Shown here: one piece after another, positions 19,661 through 30,182 of the stretch
Layout of the letters: each line of letters begins with the position of its first letter
How positions within the stretch are numbered: position 1 is the stretch's first letter
Assembly (NCBI RefSeq): GCF_000287055.2
Contig: NZ_AJYQ02000107.1
Span: 1 to 64,000, forward strand
Origin: Vibrio genomosp. F10 str. ZF-129
GTDB taxonomy: Bacteria; Pseudomonadota; Gammaproteobacteria; Enterobacterales; Vibrionaceae
Direction: 5' to 3'
Length of the DNA stretch: 64,000 bases
The notes under the pieces: generated by a model
What the model was told of the DNA's origin: nothing
The model's database searches: none
Seen by the model: the letters and a program-made list of their open reading frames with translations, nothing else
Made by a program: the position numbers and the translations under genes

Positions 19661-19682
19661 AAGCCCCTAAATTTAGGGGCTT
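19661..19682 (-). terminator. pckA terminator
   Basis: AAGCCCCTAA/TTAGGGGCTT is a perfect palindrome with T's following on the minus strand. Confidence 0.8.
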
Positions 19683-19687
19683 GTAAC

Positions 19688-19744
19688 TAAGTTTCAAAAA
19701 TAAGTTTCAAAACAACGCTAAGTTTTCAAGATAAGTTTTAAAAC
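19688..19744. repeat. degenerate tandem repeat in the pckA 3' untranslated region
   Basis: TAAGTTTCAAAA-like units recur four times at intervals of 12 to 18 bases, between the pckA stop codon and its terminator. Confidence 0.6.
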
Positions 19745-19791
19745 ACGTTATCACTGATCTTATCTAATGTAGACCCTTAGGTTTTTTACTT

Positions 19792-21420
19792 TTAGTCGAG
19801 CTGTGGGCCAGCAGCAACCAGAGCTTTACCTTCGGTATTGTCTGTGTACTTATCAAAGTTATTAATAAAGCGTTGTGCAAGATCATGCGCCTTGCTTTCC
19901 CATTGCAGTGGATCCACATAGGTATCACGAGGATCTAGAATCGCAGGGTCAACACCTGGTAGTGATGTTGGTACTTCAAGATTGAACACCGGAATCGACG
20001 TTGTTTCTGCTTTCTCAATAGAACCATCAAGGATTGCATCAATGATACCGCGCGTATCTTGAATTGAGATACGTTTTCCTGTGCCATTCCAACCGGTATT
20101 CACAAGGTAAGCTTCTGCACCAGCGGCTTCCATACGCTTAACCAGCACTTCCGCATACTTGGTTGGGTGCAGCGTTAAGAATGCCGCACCAAAACAAGCA
20201 GAGAACGTTGGTGTTGGTTCCGTAATGCCGCGCTCTGTACCTGCAAGCTTCGCTGTAAAGCCGGATAGGAAGTGATATTTGGTTTGCTCAGGTGTCAATT
20301 TAGACACTGGAGGAAGAACACCAAACGCATCCGCAGATAGGAAAATTACTTTGTTTGCGTGACCGCCTTTTGAGACCGGTTTAACAATGTTATCAATGTG
20401 ATGGATAGGGTATGAAACTCGCGTATTCTCTGTTTTTGAGTTGTCATCAAAATCAATAGAACCGTCATTTCGAACCGTGACATTTTCTAGCAATGCATCG
20501 CGGCGGATAGCGTTGTAGATATCTGGCTCAGCTTCTTTCGATAGTTTGATGGTTTTCGCGTAGCAGCCACCTTCGAAGTTAAACACGCCGTCATCATCCC
20601 AACCGTGCTCATCATCACCAATCAGTGCACGTTTCGGGTCCGTTGATAGCGTGGTTTTACCGGTACCAGACAAGCCAAAGAATACCGCGACATCGCCATC
20701 TTCACCCATATTTGCACTGCAGTGCATTGATGCGATGTCTTTAAGAGGAAGGAAGTAGTTCATCATTGCGAACATCCCTTTCTTCATCTCGCCACCGTAC
20801 CAAGTACCACCAATCAACTGCATGCGTTCGGTAAGGTTAAAGACGGTGAAGTTTTCAGAGTTCAGACCATGCTCTTCCCACTTCTGGTTGGTGCATTTCG
20901 CGCCATTCATGACCACAAAATCAGGTTCAAATGTCGCGAGTTCTTCTTCGGTTGGGCGGATGAACATGTTCTTAACGAAATGCGCTTGCCATGCCACTTC
21001 TGTAATAATTCGAATACTGAGGCGAGTATCAGGGTTCGCACCACAGTAGCCATCTATCACAAACAAACGTTTACCGGACAACTGGTTGGTTACCAGCGTT
21101 TTCAGGTCATTCCATACCGTTTGGTCGATGGCTTTGTTGTCATTTTTAACCGCGTCAGATGTCCACCACATGTGCTCTTCTGTTGTGGCATCTTTTACAA
21201 TGTATTTGTCTTTTGGCGAGCGACCAGTAAAGATCCCAGTATCAACAGCAACAGCACCGAGTTCAGTCACTACGCCTTTTTCGTAGCCTTCTAAACTTGA
21301 ACGGGTTTCTTCTTCGAATAATTGTTCGTAACTAGGATTACGAAGAATCTCAGTTGCGCCAGTAATTCCGTGCTTAGTTAGATCGATTTGTGCAGCCTTT
21401 GTATGTTCCATAACAGTCAT
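19792..21420 (-). CDS. pckA: phosphoenolpyruvate carboxykinase (ATP)
   Basis: First committed step of gluconeogenesis: oxaloacetate plus ATP gives PEP, CO2 and ADP. The family signature around '[23 protein letters not shown]', the kinase-1a loop [13 protein letters not shown], and the substrate-binding RSPKDKY are present. Its length of 542 residues is normal. The start is [10 protein letters not shown] with AGGAG upstream. It is monocistronic, with its own terminator. Confidence 0.99.
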   Translation of the reverse strand: MTVMEHTKAAQIDLTKHGITGATEILRNPSYEQLFEEETRSSLEGYEKGVVTELGAVAVDTGIFTGRSPKDKYIVKDATTEEHMWWTSDAVKNDNKAIDQTVWNDLKTLVTNQLSGKRLFVIDGYCGANPDTRLSIRIITEVAWQAHFVKNMFIRPTEEELATFEPDFVVMNGAKCTNQKWEEHGLNSENFTVFNLTERMQLIGGTWYGGEMKKGMFAMMNYFLPLKDIASMHCSANMGEDGDVAVFFGLSGTGKTTLSTDPKRALIGDDEHGWDDDGVFNFEGGCYAKTIKLSKEAEPDIYNAIRRDALLENVTVRNDGSIDFDDNSKTENTRVSYPIHHIDNIVKPVSKGGHANKVIFLSADAFGVLPPVSKLTPEQTKYHFLSGFTAKLAGTERGITEPTPTFSACFGAAFLTLHPTKYAEVLVKRMEAAGAEAYLVNTGWNGTGKRISIQDTRGIIDAILDGSIEKAETTSIPVFNLEVPTSLPGVDPAILDPRDTYVDPLQWESKAHDLAQRFINNFDKYTDNTEGKALVAAGPQLD

Positions 21421-21552
21421 AGGTGCTCCTTGTAAGGATATTTTGTAGGGATTTGTAATATTATTATTTTTTGTTTGCTCATCATGCTATCAACGGAATT
21501 ACCAGAAAACAGGGATATGGCTCAAATAATGACCATATATCTAATGTGGTTT

Positions 21553-21568
21553 TATGTGTGTCATCACA
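21553..21568. promoter_or_regulatory. possible CRP site in the pckA upstream region
   Basis: TATGTGTGTCATCACA has a perfect right half (TCACA) and a left half with two mismatches. It lies in the 334-bp gap between pckA and hslO, where I otherwise see only the hslO terminator and an AT-rich stretch. Catabolite control of a gluconeogenic gene would make sense but is inferred. Confidence 0.35.
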
Positions 21569-21692
21569 TAATGGCTGTACTTATAATATCCTGTAAGCAA
21601 ACCTTTGCGCTAGAGCAAAAGAATTATTAATACTAAGAAATTAAGTGCGTTTTTTTGGAACGGAAGCCCTTGTTTTACCTGGGTTTGATCAC

Positions 21693-21718
21693 AAAAAAAG
21701 CCAGCGGAGAGCTGGCTT
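21693..21718 (-). terminator. hslR-hslO terminator
   Basis: AAGCCAGC/GCTGGCTT with a five-base loop is followed by seven T on the minus strand, 37 bases after the hslO stop. Confidence 0.88.
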
Positions 21719-21754
21719 AGTAACGGATTTTACGTGCTTGTTGTTTTAAGCAAA

Positions 21755-22630
21755 TTAATGCAGCGTACCGGAGTTTAAATTGGCCTCAATAAACAGTTCT
21801 TTGACCTGTTCTTCATCGAATGAATAATGGGTGCCGCAATAGTCACAATGAAGAGAGACAGAACCTTCAGTGGCGATAATATCAGCAACTTCTTCTTGAC
21901 CAACAGTCATAATCGCCGCACCACTGCGTTCACGAGAACAACCACAGTGGAAGGTCACCGGTTGTGGTGCAAAGAGCTGAACTTGTTCCTGATTATACAA
22001 GCGATACAGAAGATCATTCGCTTCCAATGAAAACAGTTCTTCATTTTTAACCGTGTTAGTCAATTGCTCAAGGTGTTCGAAATCATTCTCAGTACCGGTA
22101 CCATCAGGCATCACTTGAATCAGCATGCCCGCTGCGCAAGGCTTACCATTGTATTCGCCAGTACGAATCCATAGTCGAGTCTTGAGTTGTTCAGAGCGCT
22201 CGAAGTAACCTTCAAGTACTTCCGCTAAGTTGTCGCCTTCTAGCCCTACAACACCCTGATAGCGCTCACCCTGCTTAGGTTCGATCGTGATCACTAAATG
22301 GCCTTTACCGATTAGGTCATGCAGGCCTGCTTGTTCATTGATGTCACCGTCATAACGCGCAACGCCACGTATTTTTTGCTCGTGATCGCCATTGATAACA
22401 ACCAGTGATACCGGGCCGTCACCTTGAAGTTGCATGGTAATCGAACCTTCAAATTTAAGTGTTGCGGTGAGAAGGGTTGTGGACACGAGTAGCTCACCCA
22501 GCAGTTTTTGCACTGCGGCAGGGTATTCCTTACTAGAAATTATTTGTTGGTATGCTTCATCCACTTGTACCAACTCACCGCGTACAGAAAGATCTTTAAA
22601 AAGGTAGCGGTTTAATACATTGCTTGCCAT
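21755..22630 (-). CDS. hslO: redox-regulated chaperone Hsp33
   Basis: Cytoplasmic holdase switched on by oxidative stress plus heat. It has 291 residues, as usual. The C-terminal redox switch is complete: a CxC pair in HCGCSRER and a CxxC pair in HCDYCGTHY hold zinc when reduced. The preceding N-terminal domain has the Hsp33 pattern ([28 protein letters not shown]). It lies 15 bases after hslR in a two-gene heat-shock operon. Confidence 0.97.
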   Translation of the reverse strand: MASNVLNRYLFKDLSVRGELVQVDEAYQQIISSKEYPAAVQKLLGELLVSTTLLTATLKFEGSITMQLQGDGPVSLVVINGDHEQKIRGVARYDGDINEQAGLHDLIGKGHLVITIEPKQGERYQGVVGLEGDNLAEVLEGYFERSEQLKTRLWIRTGEYNGKPCAAGMLIQVMPDGTGTENDFEHLEQLTNTVKNEELFSLEANDLLYRLYNQEQVQLFAPQPVTFHCGCSRERSGAAIMTVGQEEVADIIATEGSVSLHCDYCGTHYSFDEEQVKELFIEANLNSGTLH

Positions 22631-22645
22631 CTAGGGAGCTCCAGA

Positions 22646-23047
22646 TTATTGATTTTTAAATTTAATAATATTTCGACGCTGCTTCTTATCAGGTCGCCGT
22701 TCAGGGCTTGGGTTGTGTGCGTGCAATCGACGTTGTTCAGCATTATCTGCACGCTTTTTGATGCTTTCCGTTGTCTCTATATAGAGTGTTTGCGCTTCTG
22801 GTGCCCCACGCCGTTGATCTGAAAGCTTCTCGATAGTGACTGTTTTTTCTTCATGCCCTTGCTTTAGTGTAATAAGTGCACCAATTTCTACAAGTTTACT
22901 CGGTTTGCTGCGCTGACCATTATATTGCACCTTTCCACCGTCAACCATGTTACGTGCGATGGAACGAGTTTTATAAAAGCGGGCAGCCCAAAGCCACTTA
23001 TCGAGTCTGATTGATGTAGATTTGGAGTCTGAAGAGCTAGAGCCCAT
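22646..23047 (-). CDS. hslR: heat shock protein Hsp15 (S4 RNA-binding)
   Basis: A small, basic, 133-residue protein that recycles stalled 50S subunits carrying peptidyl-tRNA. An S4 domain lies near the N terminus (RLDKWLWAARFYKTRSIARNMVDGGKVQYNG), and the C-terminal tail is strongly basic (RRPDKKQRRNIIKFKNQ). First gene of hslR-hslO, behind a plausible sigma-32 promoter. Confidence 0.95.
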   Translation of the reverse strand: MGSSSSDSKSTSIRLDKWLWAARFYKTRSIARNMVDGGKVQYNGQRSKPSKLVEIGALITLKQGHEEKTVTIEKLSDQRRGAPEAQTLYIETTESIKKRADNAEQRRLHAHNPSPERRPDKKQRRNIIKFKNQ

Positions 23048-23108
23048 AGTGAAAAATACCTCTAATAGCGTTTCGCGCAGTCACTGGGTGTTGGCAACAG
23101 TCACTAAA

Positions 23109-23117
23109 TGTGGATAA
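23109..23117 (-). other. single perfect DnaA-box sequence
   Basis: TGTGGATAA is the reverse complement of TTATCCACA. It lies next to the expected hslR transcription start. A lone box can arise by chance, and no origin-like cluster is present. Confidence 0.35.
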
Positions 23118-23120
23118 ACA

Positions 23121-23147
23121 ATGGTGTTGTGAAGCCATTTTTTCAAG
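23121..23147 (-). promoter_or_regulatory. sigma-32 (heat shock) promoter of hslR-hslO
   Basis: On the minus strand CTTGAA, 15 bases, then CACCAT match the sigma-32 pattern CTTGAA-N13-17-CCCCAT with one mismatch. The leader to the ATG at 23047 would be about 65 bases. Both downstream genes are heat-shock genes in E. coli. Confidence 0.6.
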
Positions 23148-23288
23148 GTAAGCACCAAATATTCGGGTGAATTTACGATAGCATCATTACGCTATGTTAT
23201 ATTTAACGGTCATAACTGTATGATCGATAATGCTAATCGCAATGGGCTATCCGCGATTTTTAATTGATATTTATAAAGGGTTTTTGGA

Positions 23289-24227
23289 GTGAAGCAGAAC
23301 TTTTTTTCTAACAACATTGCTTCAAATGTTTGGCTGCAAAAGTTGACAGCGCATTCGGTCGTGATTCAGCAGCGTGCCAGTCTTTTGCTCTGCGTGCTAT
23401 TGCTGGTTTTATCTGCTTGGATGCTCGGAAAGGTATTTTGGCTGGTACAAAGTCCGGTGGACTCTGTGACTCCTTGGGTGGCGCAGCCGATCAGCAAGCA
23501 AAATAAGGCTCAATCGACAATTGATACCTCTTCCTTAACCGGTAGCCATTTATTTGGTGAATATAAACAAGAAAGTAAGCCGATTGAAAAACCAGTGGTT
23601 CAGGATGCCCCTAAAACGCGCCTGAATCTGACGTTGGTTGGGGTGGTTGCCAGTAGCGATAATGGCAAGAGTCTGGCCGTCATTGCTAATCGTGGAAGGC
23701 AGGCTACTTATGGTTTGAATGAGCAAATCGAAGGAACGCGTGTTCAACTAAAAGCCGTGTTTAATGATCGCGTTATTATTGATAATTCGGGTCGAGATGA
23801 AACCTTGATGTTAGCTGGGATTGATTACAGCAAGCTTTCTCAAAATACAGCTCAAAACACAGCCGCGGTGAGACCTAGTGTCAATCGTCAGGGTAACAAC
23901 CCAGTTAAGAGTGATAATGAGTCGAATTTGGAGACGGTTCGCGCGCAAATCTCAGAGGACCCACAGAAAATATTCCAGTATGTTCGCATGTCGCAAGTGA
24001 AACGCGATGGCAACGTAATCGGTTATCGAGTCACACCAGGAAAAGAGCCGGAACTATTTCGTTCAGTTGGCCTCGAAAGTGGTGATATCGCAACGCAGCT
24101 CAATGGGCATGACCTGACGGATCCTGTATCAATGAGTAAAGTATTCAGCGCTATTTCTGAGTTAAGTGAATTGAACTTAACGGTTGAGAGAGATGGTCAA
24201 ACCCATGATATTAATATTGAATTTTAA
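23289..24227 (+). CDS. epsC: type II secretion protein EpsC (GspC)
   Basis: Inner-membrane clamp protein linking the secretin to the inner-membrane platform. One N-terminal membrane helix (about 35-55: ASLLLCVLLLVLSAWMLG) precedes a Pro/Gln-rich linker, the homology region 'NLTLVGVVASSDNGKSLAVIANRG' that binds the secretin N0 domain, and a C-terminal PDZ domain (about 230-310: YRVTPGKEPELFRSVGLESGDIATQLNG). The start is GTG with GGAG upstream. First gene of the twelve-gene eps operon, divergent from hslR. Confidence 0.96.
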   Translation: MKQNFFSNNIASNVWLQKLTAHSVVIQQRASLLLCVLLLVLSAWMLGKVFWLVQSPVDSVTPWVAQPISKQNKAQSTIDTSSLTGSHLFGEYKQESKPIEKPVVQDAPKTRLNLTLVGVVASSDNGKSLAVIANRGRQATYGLNEQIEGTRVQLKAVFNDRVIIDNSGRDETLMLAGIDYSKLSQNTAQNTAAVRPSVNRQGNNPVKSDNESNLETVRAQISEDPQKIFQYVRMSQVKRDGNVIGYRVTPGKEPELFRSVGLESGDIATQLNGHDLTDPVSMSKVFSAISELSELNLTVERDGQTHDINIEF

Positions 24228-24264
24228 TGTTGATGCAATTGTGCACCAGCGTGAGGAGTAAAAA

Positions 24265-26295
24265 GTGAAGCATTGGTTAAATAAGAGTGCTTGGTTATTA
24301 GTCGGAAGTTTATTAGCAGCCCCAATGGCCACAGCGAACGATTTCAGTGCCAGCTTTAAAGGCACTGATATTCAAGAGTTTATTAATATTGTTGGTCGAA
24401 ACTTAGAAAAAACCATCATTGTTGATCCATCGGTTCGTGGCAAAGTTGATGTGCGCAGTTATGACATGCTGACCTCTGAGCAATATTACAGCTTTTTTCT
24501 AAACGTTCTAGAGGTGTATGGTTTTGCTGCCGTTGAAATGGACAACGGTGTACTCAAAATCATCAAATCGAAAGATGCTAAACATTCAGCGATTCCCGTT
24601 GTAAGTGACGACAGTGAACAAGGCGACAGCGTAATAACACGTGTTGTGGCGGTGAAAAATGTGTCGGTCCGAGAGTTATCACCACTTATTCGTCAGCTCA
24701 ATGATAACGCCGGAGCAGGTAATGTGGTGCACTATGATCCGGCCAATATTATTCTGATCACGGGCCGAGCAGCCGTGGTTAATCGCCTTGCTGAAATCAT
24801 TAAACGCGTCGATCAGGCGGGTAATAAAGACATTGAAGTTATTGAACTTAATAACGCCTCAGCAGCTGAAATGGTTCGTGTAGTTGAAGCGCTAAACAAA
24901 AGCACCGATGCTAAAAATACCCCCGCACTCATGCAGCCTAAATTGGTTGCGGATGACCGCACTAACACTATCTTAATTTCGGGTGACCCTAAGGTACGTG
25001 CGAGATTGAAAAAGCTCATCAAACAGCTTGATGTCGAGATGGCTTCTAAAGGTAATAACCGGGTTATTTATCTGAAATACGCGAAAGCGGATGAACTGGT
25101 CGATGTACTCAAAGGCGTGTCAGATAATCTTCAAGCTGAAAAACAAGCAGCAAGACAAGGTGCTTCGGGTTCTAGTAGCAATCGTAATGAAGTCATGATT
25201 TCTGCGCATACTGGAACTAACGCGCTAGTGGTCACTGCTCCGCCCGATATTATGAAAGCAGTTCAAGACGTTGTGTCGCAACTCGATATTCGCCGTGCTC
25301 AAGTGTTGATTGAAGCATTGATCGTCGAAATGGCGGAAGGCGATGGTATGAACTTTGGTGTTCAATGGGGAAACTTAGAGACTGGTGCTGTTGTTCAATA
25401 TGGCAATACGGGTGCTTCAATTGGTAATGTCATGATTGGGCGTGAACAAGCCAAAGATTCAACCAAGACAGAAAGCTACTGGAACTCTAGTGAGAATAAG
25501 TGGGAATCACGCGAAACAACGGAAGAAGGTGATTACACTGCATTGGCTGGCGCGTTAGCGGGTGTCAATGGTGCGGCGGTGAGTATTGCAATGGGAGACT
25601 GGACTGCGTTGATCAGTGCAGTGTCGACCGATTCCAACTCAAACATTCTCTCCTCACCAAGTATCACGGTGATGGATAATGGTGAAGCCTCGTTTATTGT
25701 TGGTGAAGAAGTCCCTGTACTGACGGGGTCAACCTCTGGTTCTAATAACGAAAATCCTTTCCAGACTGTTGAACGTAAAGAAGTGGGTATCAAGCTTAAA
25801 GTGGTGCCACAAATCAATGAAGGTAATTCGGTACAGCTTGATATTGAGCAAGAAGTGTCCAACGTGTTGGGTGCTCAAGGCGCTGTTGATGTGCGTTTTG
25901 CCAAGCGTCAGCTCAATACCAGCGTCATGGTTGAAGATGGCCAGATGATCGTGTTAGGCGGTTTGATTGATGAGCGAGCACTAGAAAGTGAGTCTAAAGT
26001 TCCAATATTGGGTGATATTCCGTTCTTAGGTTATCTATTTAAGTCTACCAGCACTCAGGTTGAGAAAAAGAACCTAATGGTATTCATTAAACCGACCATT
26101 ATTCGTGATGGTATGACGGCAGATGGTATTACGCAGCGCAAGTACAACTTTATCCGTGCGGAGCAGCTGTACAAGGCAGATCAAGGCTTAAAGCTTATGG
26201 ATGACAGCAGCATACCTGTGTTGCCAGCCTATGGTAAAGACATCAGTCATCCAGCAGAAATTCAAGCATTTTTTGATCAAATGGATACTGAGTAA
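24265..26295 (+). CDS. epsD: type II secretion secretin EpsD (GspD)
   Basis: Outer-membrane secretin ring through which folded exoproteins leave. A signal peptide (about 1-24, ending MATA) is followed by the N0 domain ([22 protein letters not shown]), the N1-N3 repeats, the secretin core with '[11 protein letters not shown]', and a C-terminal S-domain. It has 676 residues, typical. The start is GTG with GAGGAG upstream. Its TAA shares one base with the ATG of epsE. Confidence 0.97.
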   Translation: MKHWLNKSAWLLVGSLLAAPMATANDFSASFKGTDIQEFINIVGRNLEKTIIVDPSVRGKVDVRSYDMLTSEQYYSFFLNVLEVYGFAAVEMDNGVLKIIKSKDAKHSAIPVVSDDSEQGDSVITRVVAVKNVSVRELSPLIRQLNDNAGAGNVVHYDPANIILITGRAAVVNRLAEIIKRVDQAGNKDIEVIELNNASAAEMVRVVEALNKSTDAKNTPALMQPKLVADDRTNTILISGDPKVRARLKKLIKQLDVEMASKGNNRVIYLKYAKADELVDVLKGVSDNLQAEKQAARQGASGSSSNRNEVMISAHTGTNALVVTAPPDIMKAVQDVVSQLDIRRAQVLIEALIVEMAEGDGMNFGVQWGNLETGAVVQYGNTGASIGNVMIGREQAKDSTKTESYWNSSENKWESRETTEEGDYTALAGALAGVNGAAVSIAMGDWTALISAVSTDSNSNILSSPSITVMDNGEASFIVGEEVPVLTGSTSGSNNENPFQTVERKEVGIKLKVVPQINEGNSVQLDIEQEVSNVLGAQGAVDVRFAKRQLNTSVMVEDGQMIVLGGLIDERALESESKVPILGDIPFLGYLFKSTSTQVEKKNLMVFIKPTIIRDGMTADGITQRKYNFIRAEQLYKADQGLKLMDDSSIPVLPAYGKDISHPAEIQAFFDQMDTE

Positions 26296-27788
26296 TGAGT
26301 GAGCAACTAGACAAGAGCGTTATTTCTCGCTTGCCCTTTAGTTTCGCCAATCGATTCAAACTGGTGCTCGAGCAAGATGACCAAGGCTGCACGTTATTCT
26401 ATGTCGCCCCACTTGCCATTGAAGCACTCGTCGAAGTAAAGCGTGTTGCTAAAGTGATGTTCACGCCTGTTGAACAGAGCGTTGAAGAGTTTGATCGAAA
26501 GCTTACTGAAGTGTATCAGCGAGATTCTTCGGAAGCTCGTCAGTTAATGGAAGACATCGGCGCAGACAACGATGATTTCTTTTCTTTAGCGGAAGAGTTA
26601 CCACAGGATGAAGATCTGCTTGAAACGGAAGATGATGCGCCGATCATCAAATTGATTAATGCGATGTTGGGGGAAGCCATCAAAGAAGGCGCTTCTGATA
26701 TCCACATTGAAACGTTTGAGAAATCGCTGTCTATTCGTTTCCGAGTGGATGGGGTGCTGCGTGACGTTCTAGCCCCAAGTCGTAAGCTGGCACCTTTGCT
26801 TGTGTCGCGTGTGAAAGTCATGGCTAAGCTCGATATTGCGGAAAAACGCGTTCCTCAAGATGGTCGTATTTCACTGCGCATTGGTGGCCGAGCGGTTGAT
26901 GTTCGTGTCTCGACCATGCCGTCATCTCATGGTGAACGTGTGGTTATGCGTCTGTTGGATAAAAATGCAACCCGATTGGATTTGCACAGTTTGGGAATGA
27001 CCAAACCTAACCACGATAGTTTCAGCAAGTTAATCGAGCGCCCACATGGCATTATTCTGGTCACAGGGCCGACAGGTTCGGGTAAGTCGACCACCTTGTA
27101 TGCGGGCTTGCAAGAGCTAAACAGTAACGAAAGAAACATCTTAACAGTGGAAGACCCGATTGAATTTGATATCGATGGTATCGGTCAAACGCAGGTTAAC
27201 CCGAAGGTGGATATGACCTTTGCTCGAGGGCTTCGCGCTATTTTGCGTCAAGATCCCGATGTGGTTATGGTTGGTGAAATTCGTGATTTAGAAACCGCCC
27301 AAATCGGTGTTCAAGCCTCATTAACCGGTCACCTGGTGATGTCGACCTTGCACACCAATACGGCTGTCGGTGCGATCACCCGTCTTCGCGATATGGGAAT
27401 AGAACCGTTTCTAATTTCATCTTCGCTACTTGGTGTATTAGCGCAGCGATTGGTTCGTACCCTGTGCAGTGGATGTAAACAGCCTTATCAAGCATCACCT
27501 GAGCAAAAAGCTCTGTTTGATGTGGTTCCAGATGACGAATTGACTCTGTATAAACCGTGCGGTTGTGAAGCCTGTAATTACAAAGGTTATCGAGGTCGTA
27601 CGGGTATTCATGAACTCTTAATCGTGGATGAAGATGTTCAGGCGCTTATCCATAGTGAAGCGGGTGAACAAGCCATCGAGAAGTCGGTGCGCCAACAAAC
27701 ACCAAGCATTCGAAGTGATGGATTATTGAAAGTTCGTCAAGGTGTCACCTCTATTGAAGAAGTTATGCGAGTCACTAAGGAAACCTAA
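26295..27788 (+). CDS. epsE: type II secretion ATPase EpsE (GspE)
   Basis: Cytoplasmic hexameric ATPase that drives pseudopilus assembly. It has an N1E/N2E region that docks on EpsL, Walker [12 protein letters not shown] (about 258), an Asp box ([19 protein letters not shown]), Walker [13 protein letters not shown], a His box ([14 protein letters not shown]), and a zinc tetra-cysteine motif (CSGC and CGCEAC) in the C-terminal domain. 497 residues. It overlaps both neighbours by one base, so translation is coupled. Confidence 0.98.
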   Translation: MSEQLDKSVISRLPFSFANRFKLVLEQDDQGCTLFYVAPLAIEALVEVKRVAKVMFTPVEQSVEEFDRKLTEVYQRDSSEARQLMEDIGADNDDFFSLAEELPQDEDLLETEDDAPIIKLINAMLGEAIKEGASDIHIETFEKSLSIRFRVDGVLRDVLAPSRKLAPLLVSRVKVMAKLDIAEKRVPQDGRISLRIGGRAVDVRVSTMPSSHGERVVMRLLDKNATRLDLHSLGMTKPNHDSFSKLIERPHGIILVTGPTGSGKSTTLYAGLQELNSNERNILTVEDPIEFDIDGIGQTQVNPKVDMTFARGLRAILRQDPDVVMVGEIRDLETAQIGVQASLTGHLVMSTLHTNTAVGAITRLRDMGIEPFLISSSLLGVLAQRLVRTLCSGCKQPYQASPEQKALFDVVPDDELTLYKPCGCEACNYKGYRGRTGIHELLIVDEDVQALIHSEAGEQAIEKSVRQQTPSIRSDGLLKVRQGVTSIEEVMRVTKET

Positions 27789-29008
27789 TGGCTTCATTTG
27801 AATATAAAGCGCTCAATGATAAAGGCCGACAAAAAAAAGGCGTTATCGATGGAGACAGTGCTCGTCAGGTACGCTCTCGTTTAAAAGAACAAGGTCTTGT
27901 GCCGATTGAAGTCACAGAGACGCGTGCGAAAAGTAACGCTCAGTCTGATCAAGGTGGCTTAAGCTTCAAGCGAGGTTTAAGTACGCCGGATCTGGCCTTG
28001 ATTACTCGACAGCTATCTACCCTTGTGCAGTCAGGTATGCCGCTTGAAGAGTGTTTAAAAGCCGTTTCAGAGCAATCAGAAAAGCCGCGTATTCGTAACA
28101 TGCTTGCTGCAATACGCGCTAAGGTGACCGAAGGTTACACGCTGTCTGATAGCCTGTCGGATTACTCTCACGTATTTGACGATCTATTTCGCTCCATGGT
28201 GGCGGCAGGGGAAAAATCCGGTCATCTAGATTCAGTGCTAGAGCGTTTAGCTGACTATGCTGAAAATCGCGAGAAGATGCGATCTAAACTACTGCAAGCG
28301 ATGATTTATCCGATCGTGTTGGTGGTCTTTGCAGTCAGTATTGTCGCGTTTTTGTTGGCTGCGGTGGTGCCTAAAATCATCGATCAGTTTGTACAAATGG
28401 CGCAAGAGTTACCTCAGTCGACTCGGATATTGCTAGCGTCCAGTGACTTTGTTCAGCAGTGGGGGATCGTGCTACTCATTGCTGTCATTAGCATTGTAGT
28501 TTTGGTTAAGTGGTTGCTGACTAAGCCCAATATTCGATTGTCTTGGGATAAAACCCTGTTGTCAGTGCCCTTGGTCGGCAAGATCATTAAAGGGCTGAAT
28601 ACGGCGCGATTCGCTCGTACTCTCTCGATTTGTACATCGAGCGCCATTCCTATTTTAGACGGGATGAAAGTGGCTGTGGATGTGATGTCGAATCAGTATA
28701 TAAAGCAGCAAGTCATCGCGGCGTCAGAGAATGTTCGAGAAGGAACCAGCTTAAGAAAGGCCCTTGACCAAACCAAGCTTTTTCCACCGATGATGCTGCA
28801 TATGATTGCCAGTGGTGAACAAAGTGGTGAGCTTGAAAGCATGCTGACTCGCGCCGCTGATAACCAAGATACTCAGTTTGAATCAACCGTAAATATTGCT
28901 CTTGGCATTTTTACCCCAATGCTTATCGCTTTAATGGCGGGTTTAGTGTTGTTTATCGTGATGGCAACCTTAATGCCAATTTTAGAAATGAATAATCTGA
29001 TGAGCTAA
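27788..29008 (+). CDS. epsF: type II secretion platform protein EpsF (GspF)
   Basis: Polytopic inner-membrane protein at the base of the pseudopilus. Two repeated T2SSF cytoplasmic domains (about 65-185 and 270-390) alternate with three membrane helices (about 172-195, 222-245 and 375-400). 406 residues. It starts at the base that ends epsE. Confidence 0.97.
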   Translation: MASFEYKALNDKGRQKKGVIDGDSARQVRSRLKEQGLVPIEVTETRAKSNAQSDQGGLSFKRGLSTPDLALITRQLSTLVQSGMPLEECLKAVSEQSEKPRIRNMLAAIRAKVTEGYTLSDSLSDYSHVFDDLFRSMVAAGEKSGHLDSVLERLADYAENREKMRSKLLQAMIYPIVLVVFAVSIVAFLLAAVVPKIIDQFVQMAQELPQSTRILLASSDFVQQWGIVLLIAVISIVVLVKWLLTKPNIRLSWDKTLLSVPLVGKIIKGLNTARFARTLSICTSSAIPILDGMKVAVDVMSNQYIKQQVIAASENVREGTSLRKALDQTKLFPPMMLHMIASGEQSGELESMLTRAADNQDTQFESTVNIALGIFTPMLIALMAGLVLFIVMATLMPILEMNNLMS

Positions 29009-29044
29009 CAACTCTCTTTTGCGTCAATTGATTTTGGAGAAAAA

Positions 29045-29488
29045 ATGAAACATAAAATGAACAAACAGTCAGGCTTTACTCTTTTAGAAGTCATGGTTGT
29101 GGTCGTGATTTTAGGCTTACTTGCCAGCTTTGTTGTTCCGAACCTTATCGGAAGTAAAGACCAAGCGGATCAGAAAAAAGCGGTGATTGATATCGCGTCA
29201 CTGGAAAGTGAACTGATGAAATATCGACTGAATCACCACTCTTTTCCAACCACCGATCAAGGGCTAGAGGCCCTGGTGACGAAACCTAGCAACCCTGAGC
29301 CGCGTAATTACCCAGAAAATGGCTATGTGACTCGATTGCCGGTTGATCCTTGGGGCAATGAGTACCAATACCTAAATCCGGGTGAACATGGCGTGATGGA
29401 TATTTTCACACTGGGAGCTGATGGGCAAGAAGGTGGTGAAGGCGTCAACGCTGATATTGGTAACTGGAACATCCAAGATTTCCAATAA
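29045..29488 (+). CDS. epsG: major pseudopilin EpsG (GspG)
   Basis: Main subunit of the periplasmic pseudopilus. A short leader MKHKMNKQSG is cut by prepilin peptidase before FTLLEVMVVVVILGLL; Glu5 of the mature protein is present. The C-terminal part shows the calcium-site-type sequence DPWGNEYQYLNPGEHG of major pseudopilins. 147 residues. GGAG lies upstream. A hairpin follows the gene, likely giving it more message than the minor pseudopilins. Confidence 0.98.
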   Translation: MKHKMNKQSGFTLLEVMVVVVILGLLASFVVPNLIGSKDQADQKKAVIDIASLESELMKYRLNHHSFPTTDQGLEALVTKPSNPEPRNYPENGYVTRLPVDPWGNEYQYLNPGEHGVMDIFTLGADGQEGGEGVNADIGNWNIQDFQ

Positions 29489-29505
29489 AGCCTAATGAGC
29501 TTAAT

Positions 29506-29537
29506 GAGATAGCTCCGCGAAAAACGGTCGCTATCTC
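29506..29537 (+). promoter_or_regulatory. intercistronic hairpin after epsG
   Basis: GAGATAGC (29506-29513) pairs exactly with GCTATCTC (29530-29537), and CCG/CGG adds an inner stem. No T-run follows, so it is more likely a stability element or partial stop than a terminator. It sits 17 bases after epsG, whose product is needed in large amounts. Confidence 0.6.
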
Positions 29538-29591
29538 TTCGCTCCCCAAACAACCACCCATACTGTACACCGCGAAAAGAGTTGCCACCGC

Positions 29592-30182
29592 ATGATGAAA
29601 TACAAACAACAAGGTTTTACCTTGCTAGAGATATTATTGGTTCTAGTGGTGATCTCTATGGGTGTGGTGACAACACTTTCAGCCTTACCTGACAATAGCC
29701 AAGATAATGCGAAGCAGCAGGCTCAAGCCTTATTTCAACGCCTTCAATTAATCAATGATGAGGCGATACTGAGTGGCAAAGATTTTGGCCTTCGTGTCGA
29801 TGAGACGCGCTCTCGCTATATTTGGATGGGCATTGAAAATGGGCAATGGAAGCCGGTTACGCTCGATACTATCCCGGAAGAGACTGAACTCACGGAAGAA
29901 GGAGTGTCGATTGAAATGACGTTAGGGGGCGATGCTTGGAATGACAAAGATCGTCTCTTTCAACCCGGGTCATTGTTTGATGAAGAAATGTTTGCTGATC
30001 TAGAAGCGGATAACAAACCACTTCCACCCCAGATATTTCTATTTTCAAGTGGGGAAGTGACTCCGGTATCCATTGCTCTATACCCTCAAAATAAAGACGC
30101 TAAACAGGATGGTTGGCAAGTGGTCATTAAAGCGAATGGCCAAATCCTATTAATGTCTCCGGGAGAGCAGGATGAACAGTAG
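29592..30182 (+). CDS. epsH: minor pseudopilin EpsH (GspH)
   Basis: Minor pseudopilus subunit of 196 residues. Leader MMKYKQQG is followed by FTLLEILLVLVVISMGVV, with Glu5 present. The rest is a beta-rich globular domain. It starts 103 bases after epsG and overlaps the first bases of epsI. Confidence 0.95.
   Translation: MMKYKQQGFTLLEILLVLVVISMGVVTTLSALPDNSQDNAKQQAQALFQRLQLINDEAILSGKDFGLRVDETRSRYIWMGIENGQWKPVTLDTIPEETELTEEGVSIEMTLGGDAWNDKDRLFQPGSLFDEEMFADLEADNKPLPPQIFLFSSGEVTPVSIALYPQNKDAKQDGWQVVIKANGQILLMSPGEQDEQ

Noticed and set aside
21596-21611. AAGCAAACCTTTGCGC upstream of pckA resembles a PurR box
   Set aside because: It has two mismatches, one in the central CG, and there is no metabolic reason for PurR to control pckA.
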